This document shows, piece by piece, positions 31,302 through 39,041 of a stretch of DNA of 54,073 bases. Source of the DNA: an uncultured Gemmiger sp. (GTDB lineage Bacteria; Bacillota; Clostridia; Oscillospirales; Ruminococcaceae). The number at the start of each line of letters is the position of its first letter. The stretch's first letter is position 1. The DNA is taken from assembly GCA_934502625.1 (NCBI GenBank), contig CAKSUQ010000015.1:1-54073 (forward strand), read 5' to 3'. The position numbers and the translations under genes were made by a program. The notes beneath the pieces were generated by a model, which did not search any database, was not told the origin of the DNA, and saw nothing but the letters and a program-made list of their open reading frames with translations.

Positions 31302-32300
31302 TCAAGCGTTAGCCTGAGAAGCAGCAACAGCGCAGGCGACGGTCATGCCGACCATCGGGTTGTTGCCAGCGCCGATCAGACCCATCATCTCGACGTGAGC
31401 CGGGACAGAGGAGGAACCAGCGAACTGGGCATCACCGTGCATACGGCCCATGGAGTCGGTCAGACCATAGGAAGCAGGGCCGGCAGCAACGTTGTCGGGA
31501 TGCAGGGTACGACCCGTGCCGCCGCCGGAAGCGACGGAGAAATACTTCTTGCCGTTCTCCAGCGCCCACTTCTTGTAGGTGCCGGCGACGAGATGCTGGA
31601 AGCGGGTGGGGTTGGTGGAGTTACCGGTGATGGAAACCTCAACGCCCTCAGCCTTCATGATGGCGACGCCTTCCAGAACGTCGTTCGCGCCGTAGCACTT
31701 AACAGCAGCGCGCTCGCCGTCGGAGTACGGGATGGTCTCGACGACCTTCAGCTCGCCGGTGGCGAAGTCATAGTCGGTCTTGACGTAGGTGAAGCCGTTG
31801 ATACGGCTGATGATCTGGGCGGCGTCCTTGCCCAGGCCGTTCAGGATGACGCGCAGAGGCTCCTTGCGGACCTTGTTGGCGGTGCGGGCAATGCCGATAG
31901 CGCCCTCAGCGGCGGCGAAAGACTCGTGGCCGGCGAGGAAGGCGAAGCAATGGGTGTCCTCGTGCAGCAGCATAGCGCCGAGGTTGCCGTGGCCGAGGCC
32001 GACCTTGCGCTGCTCAGCGACAGAGCCGGGGATGGTGAAGGCCTCAAGACCCTCGCCGATGGCGGCGGCGCAGTCAGCAGCGCTCTTCAGGCCGCGTTTG
32101 ACGGCGATGGCGGTACCGAGGGTGTAAGCCCAGACGGCGTTGTCGAAGCAGATGGGCTGGATGCCGCGGATGATCTTATCGCAGTCGATGCCCTTGGCCA
32201 GCAGCATTTCGTTGCAGGCGTCGAGGCTCTCCAGACCGTTGGCCTTGAGGCACTCGTTGATCTTGGGCATACGGCGATTCTGGGATTCAAAAGTTGCCAT
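31302..32300 (-). CDS. GGGtGRT protein
   Basis: 332 residues. It carries the name-giving motif VASGGGTGRTLHPDN at about residues 258-272 and matches the family length. Other features: a GHGNLGAMLLHEDTHCFAFL segment, GHESFAAAEGAIGIART, and a C-terminal GLIGAGNNPMVGMTVACAVA. Cys residues are at scattered positions (CLKAN, DACN, ICFD, HCFAF). No enzyme activity is known for the family. It is usually found beside a NifU-like scaffold, as here (20 bases downstream), so a role in iron-sulfur or sulfur metabolism is inferred. Strong codon bias suggests high expression. Confidence 0.92.
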   Translation of the reverse strand: MATFESQNRRMPKINECLKANGLESLDACNEMLLAKGIDCDKIIRGIQPICFDNAVWAYTLGTAIAVKRGLKSAADCAAAIGEGLEAFTIPGSVAEQRKVGLGHGNLGAMLLHEDTHCFAFLAGHESFAAAEGAIGIARTANKVRKEPLRVILNGLGKDAAQIISRINGFTYVKTDYDFATGELKVVETIPYSDGERAAVKCYGANDVLEGVAIMKAEGVEVSITGNSTNPTRFQHLVAGTYKKWALENGKKYFSVASGGGTGRTLHPDNVAAGPASYGLTDSMGRMHGDAQFAGSSSVPAHVEMMGLIGAGNNPMVGMTVACAVAASQANA

Positions 32301-32320
32301 AATCTATGTTCCTCCCTCTC

Positions 32321-33025
32321 TTATTCTTCACGCGGGTCGATGTACTTGACAGCGCCCTGCTCGGCAGAGAAGCGGCCGTAGGTGCCGATGTTCTTCTCGT
32401 AGGCTTCCTTCGGGTCCTTGCCGTGACGGATGTCCTCCATCATCTTGCCCAGACGGACGAACTGATAGCCGATGACCTGATTGTCCTTGTCCAGAGCGGT
32501 CTTGAGGATGTAGCCCTCGGTCAGCTCCAGATAGCGGACGCCCTTGGCCTTGGTGGAGAAAATGGTACCGGTCATGGAGCGCAGACCCTTGCCCAGATCG
32601 TCCAGACCAGCGCCGACGGGCAGGCCGTTCTCAGAGAAAGCGGTCTGGCTGCGGCCGTAGACGATCTGCAGGAACAGCTCGCGCATAGCAACGTTGATAG
32701 CGTCGCAGACGAGGTCGGTGTTCAGAGCCTCCAGAATGGTCTTGCCGGGCAGGATCTCGCCCGCCATAGCGGCGGAGTGGGTCATGCCGGAGCAGCCGAT
32801 GGTCTCAACGAGGGCCTCCTCGATGATGCCGTTCTTGATGTTCAGGCTCAGCTTGCAGGTGCCCTGCTGGGGAGCACACCAGCCGACACCGTGGGTGTAG
32901 CCGCTGATATCCTCAATTTTATACGCCTTGACCCACTGGCCCTCTTCGGGGATGGGCGCGGGACCGTGCTTGGGTCCTTTTGTGATCGGGCACATTGCGT
33001 TGACCTGTGCGGAGTATTCGATCAT
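32321..33025 (-). CDS. NifU-like iron-sulfur cluster assembly scaffold protein
   Basis: 234 residues from ATG 33025, with AAGGAGA 8 bases upstream. The IscU/NifU fold is visible: Cys in WCAPQQGTCKLSLNIKNG, the loop ETIGCSGMTHSAAMAGEILPG, and a later helix VCDAINVAMRELFLQI. The third canonical IscU Cys is not obvious. Longer than IscU (about 125 residues), with an extra C-terminal half (GYQFVRLGKMMEDIRHGKDP). First gene in an operon with the GGGtGRT gene and a strong promoter. It likely builds or holds a cluster for that partner. Confidence 0.88.
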   Translation of the reverse strand: MIEYSAQVNAMCPITKGPKHGPAPIPEEGQWVKAYKIEDISGYTHGVGWCAPQQGTCKLSLNIKNGIIEEALVETIGCSGMTHSAAMAGEILPGKTILEALNTDLVCDAINVAMRELFLQIVYGRSQTAFSENGLPVGAGLDDLGKGLRSMTGTIFSTKAKGVRYLELTEGYILKTALDKDNQVIGYQFVRLGKMMEDIRHGKDPKEAYEKNIGTYGRFSAEQGAVKYIDPREE

Positions 33026-33071
33026 AATTTTCTCTCCTTTGCATATTGTTAGGCTTTTCACAGCTATCTTT

Positions 33072-33100
33072 ATTATAAAGGGTCGAATCCTGTTTTTCAA
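33072..33100 (-). promoter_or_regulatory. Promoter of the NifU-like/GGGtGRT operon
   Basis: Minus strand TTGAAA (33100-33095), 17-bp spacer, TATAAT (33077-33072). Near consensus, fits high expression. Confidence 0.8.
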
Positions 33101-33156
33101 GATGTTAGTTTAAGCTAACCTTTTGTTTTTTTCGCGTTTTCTCTGGCCGGGCGGCA

Positions 33157-33196
33157 TAAAAATAGGCTCCCCCGCACGGAGAAGCGGGAAAGCCTG
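33157..33196 (-). terminator. Terminator of the O-antigen-ligase-like gene
   Basis: Two-part stem AGGCT/AGCCT and CCCGC/GCGGG (33164-33175, 33184-33195) followed on the minus strand by ATTTTT. Confidence 0.75.
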
Positions 33197-33206
33197 TTGC
33201 TATACA

Positions 33207-34877
33207 TCAAAACAAAAAACCAAAAATCACCCGTGAAATCGCGCCGCAGACGGCCATCATCACGATGGCCGCGGCGATGGGCGGCAGCCACAGCTGCACC
33301 AAGCCCGGCTGCTCCGCCGGGGCGGCAGACTTGGCCTTTTTGCCGTGCTTGGGGCATTTTTCCGCCGGGGCGGGTTCCTCATGCTCCTCCGGCAAGCAGA
33401 ATGCCTGTAAAAGCGCGAACAGCAGCATGATCTCCGGGAAGATCATTGACACCCGGATCGAGATGACCGCGTGTGCCAGATAGCTGACCAGCGCCAGCGT
33501 GACCGGCGCGACACCGGGGCGCAGCCAGTTCTGCGCGGCCTTGCGCAGATGCGCCGCCACGAACCACAGCCATGCCGCCAGCCCGGCGACGCCGGTCGTC
33601 AGCAGCAGCTCCAAATACTCGTTGTGGGCGGCGTAGAAGGTCTTCATCCGGTCGGTGATGCCCGCGCCCGCCCATTCAGCGACCGCTGTGTGCATCATAC
33701 CGGGGCCGACGCCGAACAGCTTGCGCCACAGGGGCTGCGCCAGCCAGCTTTCCGCCGTGATGCGCCACGCCGTGCCGCGGTAGGTGCCCCAATCGTCGTT
33801 GAAGATCAGCAGGTCATCCAACCGGCCGAGGCTGGGGAAGTTCGGCCAGCAGTTTGCCAGCACGGCCAGCACCGCCGCACCCGCGACGGCAACACCCGCC
33901 ACGGCGCGCCCCAGCTTGTACAGCGGCACCTCCCGCCCGCGCAGGCTGAACCGCAGCGCCGCCCAAAGGGCAAGGCAGAGCACAAAGCCGATCTGTGCTA
34001 CATGCCCCAGCGCTGCCAGCATCGGCTTGCCGCCCTGCGTGTAGACGTGGGTGCGCATATACTGCATCCACCCGGCGTGGAAGAAGAAGAACGCCCCGAT
34101 GACCGCCAGCCGCCGCAGCGTGCGGGTCGTGAAGGTTTTTTGACAGATCAGCACCAGCACGGCCACGCCGATGCCCAAGGCAAGACCCTCGGCGTCGACG
34201 ACGGCCAGCGCCAGCCCGCCGAAGAAGGCCGGGATGCCGTAAAACACCGTATGCCGCACACCGCGCGCGGCAAGAAACGCGTAAAACACCAGCGGCAGCG
34301 CGAAGGCCATGAACCCGGAGCAAAAGTTTTTCTGCCCAAGCGTCGAGAAAAACTGCGCACGCTCGACGACCGCCGTGTCGGCATACGTCCCGATGAGGTC
34401 GATGTTGAAGATGTTCAGTACGTACAGCACCGTGACGATGGCCGTCGTGACGCCGACGCAGAAGCTCAGGCCGTTCAAAATTTTCTGCGGTGCGAATGCG
34501 CGGACGGCAAGGTAGCCCGCCGCCGTGAACAGCACCATCATACAGCCGCCGTAGTAGCCGCCCAGTCCCCAGAACGACGCCTGCGGCGAGAGGGACAGTA
34601 CCGTGGACACCACGCCCGACGCCGTGACTGCACCCAGCGCCCGGAGGCCGTGGTCGGTCTTCCACGGCAGGCGGTCGGGGCTGGGCTTCGCGCCGACGAG
34701 GGCGAGCATCCCCAGCCAGAGCGTGAACGCCCAGCTCAACGTGCAGACGCCGGTGAATTTCACGACGCCGAGATTGGAAAATTTATCGATATACAGCGGA
34801 AAAACACAGAGCGACGCCAACAGAAACGCCGTGGCCGACCGCGCCGCCAGCCGCCGCAGATATTGGGTTTGGGTCAT
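33207..34877 (-). CDS. O-antigen ligase/polymerase-family membrane protein
   Basis: 556 residues from ATG 34877, with AGAGG 11 bases upstream; reading on upstream gives only palindrome sequence. About 12-14 membrane helices. The Wzy_C signature lies near residue 385-435 (LFGVGPGMMHTAVAEWAG, then AAHNEYLELLLTTG with the conserved His-Asn-Glu), before the last helices. A cytoplasmic Lys/Pro/Glu tail follows at about 505-535, and a final hydrophobic segment ends the chain. Family members join or polymerise glycans outside the membrane, or in Gram-positives act in teichoic or capsule glycan work. No glycosyltransferase genes adjoin it. Confidence 0.88.
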   Translation of the reverse strand: MTQTQYLRRLAARSATAFLLASLCVFPLYIDKFSNLGVVKFTGVCTLSWAFTLWLGMLALVGAKPSPDRLPWKTDHGLRALGAVTASGVVSTVLSLSPQASFWGLGGYYGGCMMVLFTAAGYLAVRAFAPQKILNGLSFCVGVTTAIVTVLYVLNIFNIDLIGTYADTAVVERAQFFSTLGQKNFCSGFMAFALPLVFYAFLAARGVRHTVFYGIPAFFGGLALAVVDAEGLALGIGVAVLVLICQKTFTTRTLRRLAVIGAFFFFHAGWMQYMRTHVYTQGGKPMLAALGHVAQIGFVLCLALWAALRFSLRGREVPLYKLGRAVAGVAVAGAAVLAVLANCWPNFPSLGRLDDLLIFNDDWGTYRGTAWRITAESWLAQPLWRKLFGVGPGMMHTAVAEWAGAGITDRMKTFYAAHNEYLELLLTTGVAGLAAWLWFVAAHLRKAAQNWLRPGVAPVTLALVSYLAHAVISIRVSMIFPEIMLLFALLQAFCLPEEHEEPAPAEKCPKHGKKAKSAAPAEQPGLVQLWLPPIAAAIVMMAVCGAISRVIFGFLF

Positions 34878-34920
34878 AGATGAAAAACCTCTTGGAGTAG
34901 AATATTGTGTGATAGACTCT

Positions 34921-35079
34921 GTAGGGGCGAACATTGTTCGCCCGCAGGAACTTTGCGGCAGCCGCAGCTTTCCGGGTCGATGCAAGCATCGACCCCTACG
35001 CGTAGGGGCGGATTCCATATCCGCCCGGAAGCTTTCCGGCTGCCGCAGCGCTGCACAGGCGCACACTGTGCGCCCCTAC
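34921..35079. repeat. Family 2 palindrome pairs (two head-to-head modules)
   Basis: Units at 34921-34944 (core GAACATTGTTC), 34973-34999 (GATGCAAGCATC), 35002-35027 (GGATTCCATATCC) and 35058-35079 (CACACTGTG). The first two and the last two each form a module bounded by GTAGGGG on the left and CCCCTAC on the right, with a spacer rich in GGCAGCCGC-like sequence. They sit upstream of the ligase gene. Confidence 0.85.
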
Positions 35080-35116
35080 ATCCGCTGTCATATTTTACCC
35101 CGTGCCCATGAATTTT

Positions 35117-36271
35117 TCAACCATTCTCCACAGGTTTTACAAGACTCACACAAACCAGCCCCGCGATGGCGCACACACCCGCCAGCCAGTGCCGCGCGGC
35201 GAGGGGCAGAGCCTGCGCGCCGATATAGCTGACAAGGCTGCCGCCGCTCATGCCCAGCGCGATGAAGCCGTAGTTGACCCCCGCATGCGCCAGCCCGAAC
35301 AAATCGCTGTTGAAGGACGGCTGCACCGCTGCGCCGCCCGAATAGAAAAACGTCAGCACCGCATAGGCCGCCAGCAGCCACCACGCCCCCGCAAACGCGA
35401 ACCACGCGCTGCCCGCTGCAAGGCCGACGTACACCGCGTACAGCACCGGCTTGCGCCCCAGCTTATCGCTGAGGGCGGGCAGCAGCATCCGCCCCGCCGC
35501 GCTGGCCGCTGAGCCGAAGACGATACTGAACGGCGCAGCGGCCTCCGGCAAGCCGCGCTCGGTGGCGATCTGGAAAATTTCAGGGCTGAACAGCAGTACC
35601 GGCGGTGCGGACAGCGCCACCGCCGCCGCGCAGAGCTTGTACTGCGGTGTGCGCAGCATCTGCTTGTAGTCCAGCCCCGGCTGGGGTTTGCCGACTGCCG
35701 ACGCGGGCGGGTTTTCGAGAATCAGCGCCCCCGCGCCGCAGACGACGAGCATAACCGCGCCGAGGGCGGCAAAGCAGACCCGGATGCCCCACCGCCCGCC
35801 GATGCCCTTGACGAACAGTGTGAAAAACGCGCCGGACAAGCCCATGGCGACGCCCGTCACGCCGGTCGCCCAGCCCTTTTTGCCCTGATACCACTTCTGC
35901 GCGCAGGCCAGCACCGCCGGGGCTAAAAACGCGCTGCCCAGCCCGGCGGGCAGGCTGTAGACGACCAAGAACATCGCGGCGTTGGCGGGCGGCACGACCG
36001 CCGCCGCAAAGAATCCACCCGCCAACAGCACCGTGCCCCACAGCCCCGCGAAGCGCGGCCCTCGCGCGTCCTGTAAGAGGCCGCCCACCGCGCAGCCGAC
36101 GCCGTAGGCCGCGACCAACACCGCAAAGCCCAGCATTGCCTGCCCGCGGGAAAAGCCATACCCCTGCATGACCGGCTTTTGGAACACGCCCCACGCTGCC
36201 GGGATGCCGGTCAGCAGCTGCGCTGCCGCCCCCGCCGCCAGAATGTACCGCCCACGGTTTTGTTTCGGCAT
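35117..36271 (-). CDS. MFS transporter, OFA (oxalate/formate antiporter-like) family
   Basis: 384 residues from ATG 36271, with GGAGGGG 5-6 bases upstream. Twelve membrane helices in two halves of six, with the MFS loop motif in both halves: GGLLQDARGPRFAGLWG between helices 2 and 3 and LPALSDKLGRKPVLYAVYVG between helices 8 and 9. A YQGKKGWATGVTGVAMGLSG segment in helix 5 is characteristic of the OFA branch (RGxATG). The substrate is probably a small organic acid, which is inference. Single gene. Confidence 0.88.
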   Translation of the reverse strand: MPKQNRGRYILAAGAAAQLLTGIPAAWGVFQKPVMQGYGFSRGQAMLGFAVLVAAYGVGCAVGGLLQDARGPRFAGLWGTVLLAGGFFAAAVVPPANAAMFLVVYSLPAGLGSAFLAPAVLACAQKWYQGKKGWATGVTGVAMGLSGAFFTLFVKGIGGRWGIRVCFAALGAVMLVVCGAGALILENPPASAVGKPQPGLDYKQMLRTPQYKLCAAAVALSAPPVLLFSPEIFQIATERGLPEAAAPFSIVFGSAASAAGRMLLPALSDKLGRKPVLYAVYVGLAAGSAWFAFAGAWWLLAAYAVLTFFYSGGAAVQPSFNSDLFGLAHAGVNYGFIALGMSGGSLVSYIGAQALPLAARHWLAGVCAIAGLVCVSLVKPVENG

Positions 36272-36312
36272 GGTATCCCCTCCCCTTTTCCAGCTAGTAT
36301 GCCCGGTTTTGA

Positions 36313-36341
36313 TTGACAAAATGCGGCGGGAAAGGTATCAT
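36313..36341 (+). promoter_or_regulatory. Promoter of hisS
   Basis: TTGACA (36313-36318), 17-bp spacer, TATCAT (36336-36341). The leader of about 180 bases then contains repeat copy K. A minus-strand TATAAT (36345-36340) may serve the MFS gene. Confidence 0.8.
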
Positions 36342-36362
36342 TATAAGGTATATAAAATAAAA

Positions 36363-36500
36363 AGCCTTCCCCCGTGGGGGGAAGGTGGCCGAAGGCCGGA
36401 TGAGGGGCGGCCTTGCCTTTATTGCCCGTTCATGGGCAGCCACGATAAGTTTGCCCCTCATCAGTCACCTGCGGTGACAGCTTCCCCCTCAGGGGAAGCC
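36363..36500. repeat. Structured repeat family 1, copy K, in the hisS leader
   Basis: A full copy lying wholly between the hisS promoter and its ribosome site. Second stem GGCC-GAA-GGCC, central stem GCCCGTTCATGGGC, right-hand stem GTCACC-TGC-GGTGAC. Confidence 0.9.
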
Positions 36501-36525
36501 ATTATACAGTATAAGGAGAACCATC

Positions 36526-37773
36526 ATGAAAACACAGCCTTTAAAGGGTATGCGCGATCTGCTCCCGCGGGAGCAGGCGCTGCGTGACTATATCCAGGGC
36601 CAGATTTTGGCCACCTACCGCGCCGCCGGTTTCCAGCGCATCTCCACCCCCATTCTGGAGGACATGGAGAATCTGGACAAGAGCGACGGCGGCGACAACC
36701 TGAACCTGATTTTCAAAGTCCTGAAGCGCGGCGACAAGCTGGCACACGCGCTGGCAAGCGGCGACGAAAAGCAGCTGTCCGACATGGGTCTGCGCTATGA
36801 CCTGACGCTGCCGCTGTCCCGCTACTATGCGGCCAACCGCAACGAGCTGCCCACCCCCTTCAAGGTCATCCAGACCGACCGCGTCTACCGCGCCGAGCGC
36901 CCGCAGAAAGGCCGCCTGCGCGAGTTTGTCCAGTGCGACATCGACATTCTGGGCGATTCTTCCCCCAACGCCGAGGTCGAGCTGATCGACGTGACCGCCC
37001 GCGCCCTGCTGAAAATCGGCTTCACGGGCTTCACTGTCAACATCAACGACCGCCGCATCCTGCGCGCTATGCTGGAAAAGATGGGCTTTGCCGCCGACCA
37101 GCTCGACTCCGTCTGCATCAGCTTTGACAAGATGGACAAGATCGGCGCGGACGGCGTTAAGGCCGAGTTGACCGAAAAGGGCTTTGCCGCCGAGGCCGTG
37201 CAGGCGCTGGACGACTTCCTGCGTGCGGGCGATTTCAGCCTTGACACCGTGGCCGCCAAGGTCGACGACGAGGCGCTGACAGCCGACCTGCGGTATGTCA
37301 TCGCCGCCAGCGAGAAGGTCGCAAACGGCCGCTACGGCATTGCCTACGCCCCCAGCCTCGTGCGTGGGCAGGGCTACTACACCGGCATGGTCTTCGAGGT
37401 CACCTGCCCGCAGTTCAGCGGCGCGGTGGCCGGCGGCGGTCGGTACGACAACATGGTCGGCAAGTTCATCGGCCAGCAGGTGCCCGCCGTAGGCTTCTCC
37501 ATCGGCTTCGAGCGCGTCTGCGGCATTCTGTTGGAGCAGGGCTACCAGATCCCCGGCGCGAAGCCGAAGATGGCGCTTCTCTACCTGAAGGACGCCGATT
37601 TTGCCGCCGTGCTGGCGAAGGCCGAGCGTCTCCGCGCCGACTACGATGTGACCGTGCTGCCGCAGGCGAAGAAGCTGGGCAAGCAGTTCGGCACGCTGGA
37701 AGCTGCCGGGTACAACGCCGTTGCCTTTGCCGACAACGACGACGTGAAGCTGCTTGGGCAAAAAGCCGAATAA
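36526..37773 (+). CDS. hisS: Histidine-tRNA ligase
   Basis: 415 residues, usual length 420-430. Motif 1 region (GMRDLLPREQALRDYIQG), motif 2 (TDRVYRAERPQKGRLREFVQ), the histidine-specific LVRGQGYYTGMVFE (usually LVRGLDYYT), GGGRYDNM and motif 3 (AVGFSIGFERV), then a short anticodon-binding domain from about 335 on. A complete active site favours HisS over the HisZ paralogue. AAGGAG precedes ATG 36526. No T-box structure is seen in the leader; it holds repeat copy K instead. Confidence 0.93.
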   Translation: MKTQPLKGMRDLLPREQALRDYIQGQILATYRAAGFQRISTPILEDMENLDKSDGGDNLNLIFKVLKRGDKLAHALASGDEKQLSDMGLRYDLTLPLSRYYAANRNELPTPFKVIQTDRVYRAERPQKGRLREFVQCDIDILGDSSPNAEVELIDVTARALLKIGFTGFTVNINDRRILRAMLEKMGFAADQLDSVCISFDKMDKIGADGVKAELTEKGFAAEAVQALDDFLRAGDFSLDTVAAKVDDEALTADLRYVIAASEKVANGRYGIAYAPSLVRGQGYYTGMVFEVTCPQFSGAVAGGGRYDNMVGKFIGQQVPAVGFSIGFERVCGILLEQGYQIPGAKPKMALLYLKDADFAAVLAKAERLRADYDVTVLPQAKKLGKQFGTLEAAGYNAVAFADNDDVKLLGQKAE

Positions 37774-37789
37774 TCGCGTAAAAAATTGT

Positions 37790-37826
37790 GGGATGTGCCA
37801 AATATGCGACACATCCCGTTTTTTTG
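37790..37826 (+). terminator. Terminator of hisS
   Basis: Hairpin GGGATGTG / CACATCCC (37790-37797, 37810-37817) followed by seven T. Confidence 0.85.
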
Positions 37827-37860
37827 TATTTGGTTTGTAACACACAGCGGACATTTTCCG

Positions 37861-37869
37861 TGTTATATT
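37861..37869 (+). promoter_or_regulatory. Extended -10 promoter of the DUF4349 gene
   Basis: TGTTATATT with TTGTAA 23 bp upstream, too far for a normal -35. Placed just before repeat copy L. Confidence 0.5.
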
Positions 37870-37891
37870 GGTGAAAAGGGAAATACAGGAT

Positions 37892-38028
37892 GCCTTCCCC
37901 CTTGGGGGAAGGTGGCCGAAGGCCGGATGAGGGGCGGCGTTCCTGACACCGAGCCGCAAAAAGGCAGCAAGGCAAACTTGCCCCCTCATCAGTCCGCTTC
38001 GCGGACAGCTTCCCCCTCAGGGGAAGCC
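37892..38028. repeat. Structured repeat family 1, copy L, in the DUF4349 leader
   Basis: A full copy between promoter and ribosome site, as in hisS. Second stem GGCC-GAA-GGCC, right-hand stem GTCCGC-TTC-GCGGAC. The middle is less similar to other copies. Confidence 0.88.
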
Positions 38029-38052
38029 TTTATGTAGAAAGGAGCCTCCAAC

Positions 38053-38979
38053 ATGAAAAAGCGCATCACCCGTATCGCCGCCGCGCTGGCGGCCGCTGCC
38101 CTGCTGGCGGGCTGCGGCGCATCGGACAGCGGCAAGGCCGACTACCAGACCGAGAACGCCGCTTATGACAGCGAGTACGCCGTCGACGCGGCGGGCGGCG
38201 CGGACAGCAGCCTGATGCCGGACAGCGCCGCCACTGACGAGAACGCCCAGAAGATCATCTACAACGCCGACCTCTCGATGGAATCGACCGACTTCGACGC
38301 CGCGCGCACGACCTTGCTCGCCGCCGTCGACGCCAACGACGCTTGGCTGGAATACAGCAGCATCGACGGCGCGGAGAGCGACCACGACCGCACCGCCAAC
38401 TTCACCGTCCGCGTGCCGGTGGAGAACTATCGCTCGTTCCTTGCCGCCGCCGGGGATGCCGGCAGCGTGCAGAACCTGAGCGAGAACGCCCAGAACATCA
38501 CGAGCAGCTACATCGACGTGCAGGCGCGCTTGACGGCGCTGGAAGCCCAGCGCGACCGCCTGAACGAACTGGCCGACGAGGCCGAGACGACCGCTGACCT
38601 GCTGGAAATCGAGAGCCAGCTTTCCGACGTGCAGTACCAGCTGGAAAACTACACCCGCCAGCTGCGCAACATGGATCAGCAGGTCACCTACTCCACCGTA
38701 GACATCTACCTGCGGGAGGTCGCCGTCCTGACGCCCACCGGCGTGACCTTCATTGAGCGCATCGCCGATGCCTTCGGCAGCGGCTGGGGCGCGTTCGTCG
38801 GGTTTGTGCAGGGGCTTATCATCGCGCTGGTCTACCTGTGGCCGGTCGTGCTGCTGGTCGTCGTGATTGTGCTTTTGGTGCGCGTCTGGCGCAAGCGCCA
38901 CCCGAAGCAGCCGAAACCCGTGCCGACACCTGCCGAGTATACGGTGAAGCCGGATAACGAGCCGAAGCCGAAATATTGA
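38053..38979 (+). CDS. DUF4349 domain lipoprotein
   Basis: 308 residues from ATG 38053, with AAGGAG upstream. Lipobox ALLAGC (Cys21), an acidic Ser/Asp-rich linker (about 22-70), then the DUF4349 domain (about 70-250): KIIYNADLSMESTDFDAART, NFTVRVPVENYRSFLAA, VQNLSENAQNITSSYIDVQA, then a coiled coil (RLTALEAQRDRLNELADEAE) and YSTVDIYLRE. A single transmembrane helix (about 260-283) and a short basic/proline tail follow. The family resembles the periplasmic part of membrane-fusion proteins and is thought to sit in the envelope. Function unknown. Confidence 0.88.
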   Translation: MKKRITRIAAALAAAALLAGCGASDSGKADYQTENAAYDSEYAVDAAGGADSSLMPDSAATDENAQKIIYNADLSMESTDFDAARTTLLAAVDANDAWLEYSSIDGAESDHDRTANFTVRVPVENYRSFLAAAGDAGSVQNLSENAQNITSSYIDVQARLTALEAQRDRLNELADEAETTADLLEIESQLSDVQYQLENYTRQLRNMDQQVTYSTVDIYLREVAVLTPTGVTFIERIADAFGSGWGAFVGFVQGLIIALVYLWPVVLLVVVIVLLVRVWRKRHPKQPKPVPTPAEYTVKPDNEPKPKY

Positions 38980-38992
38980 TATTCTGATATAG

Positions 38993-39032
38993 AAAAACAG
39001 CCCAGCCGCAATTCCACGGCTGGGCTGTTTTG
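38993..39032. terminator. Bidirectional terminator between DUF4349 gene and aspS
   Basis: A 12-bp hairpin ACAGCCCAGCCG / CGGCTGGGCTGT (38998-39009, 39017-39028) with an A-run on the left and TTTT on the right. It serves both convergent genes. Confidence 0.9.
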
Positions 39033-39041
39033 TGTCTTGGT

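Noticed and set aside
33207..35066. Longer start for the O-antigen-ligase-like gene at 35066
   Set aside because: The extra residues come from family 2 palindromes upstream; ATG 34877 begins just before the first membrane helix.
36342..36525. T-box riboswitch in the hisS leader
   Set aside because: No T-box sequence or specifier loop; the leader is explained by repeat copy K. The aspS leader is too short for one.
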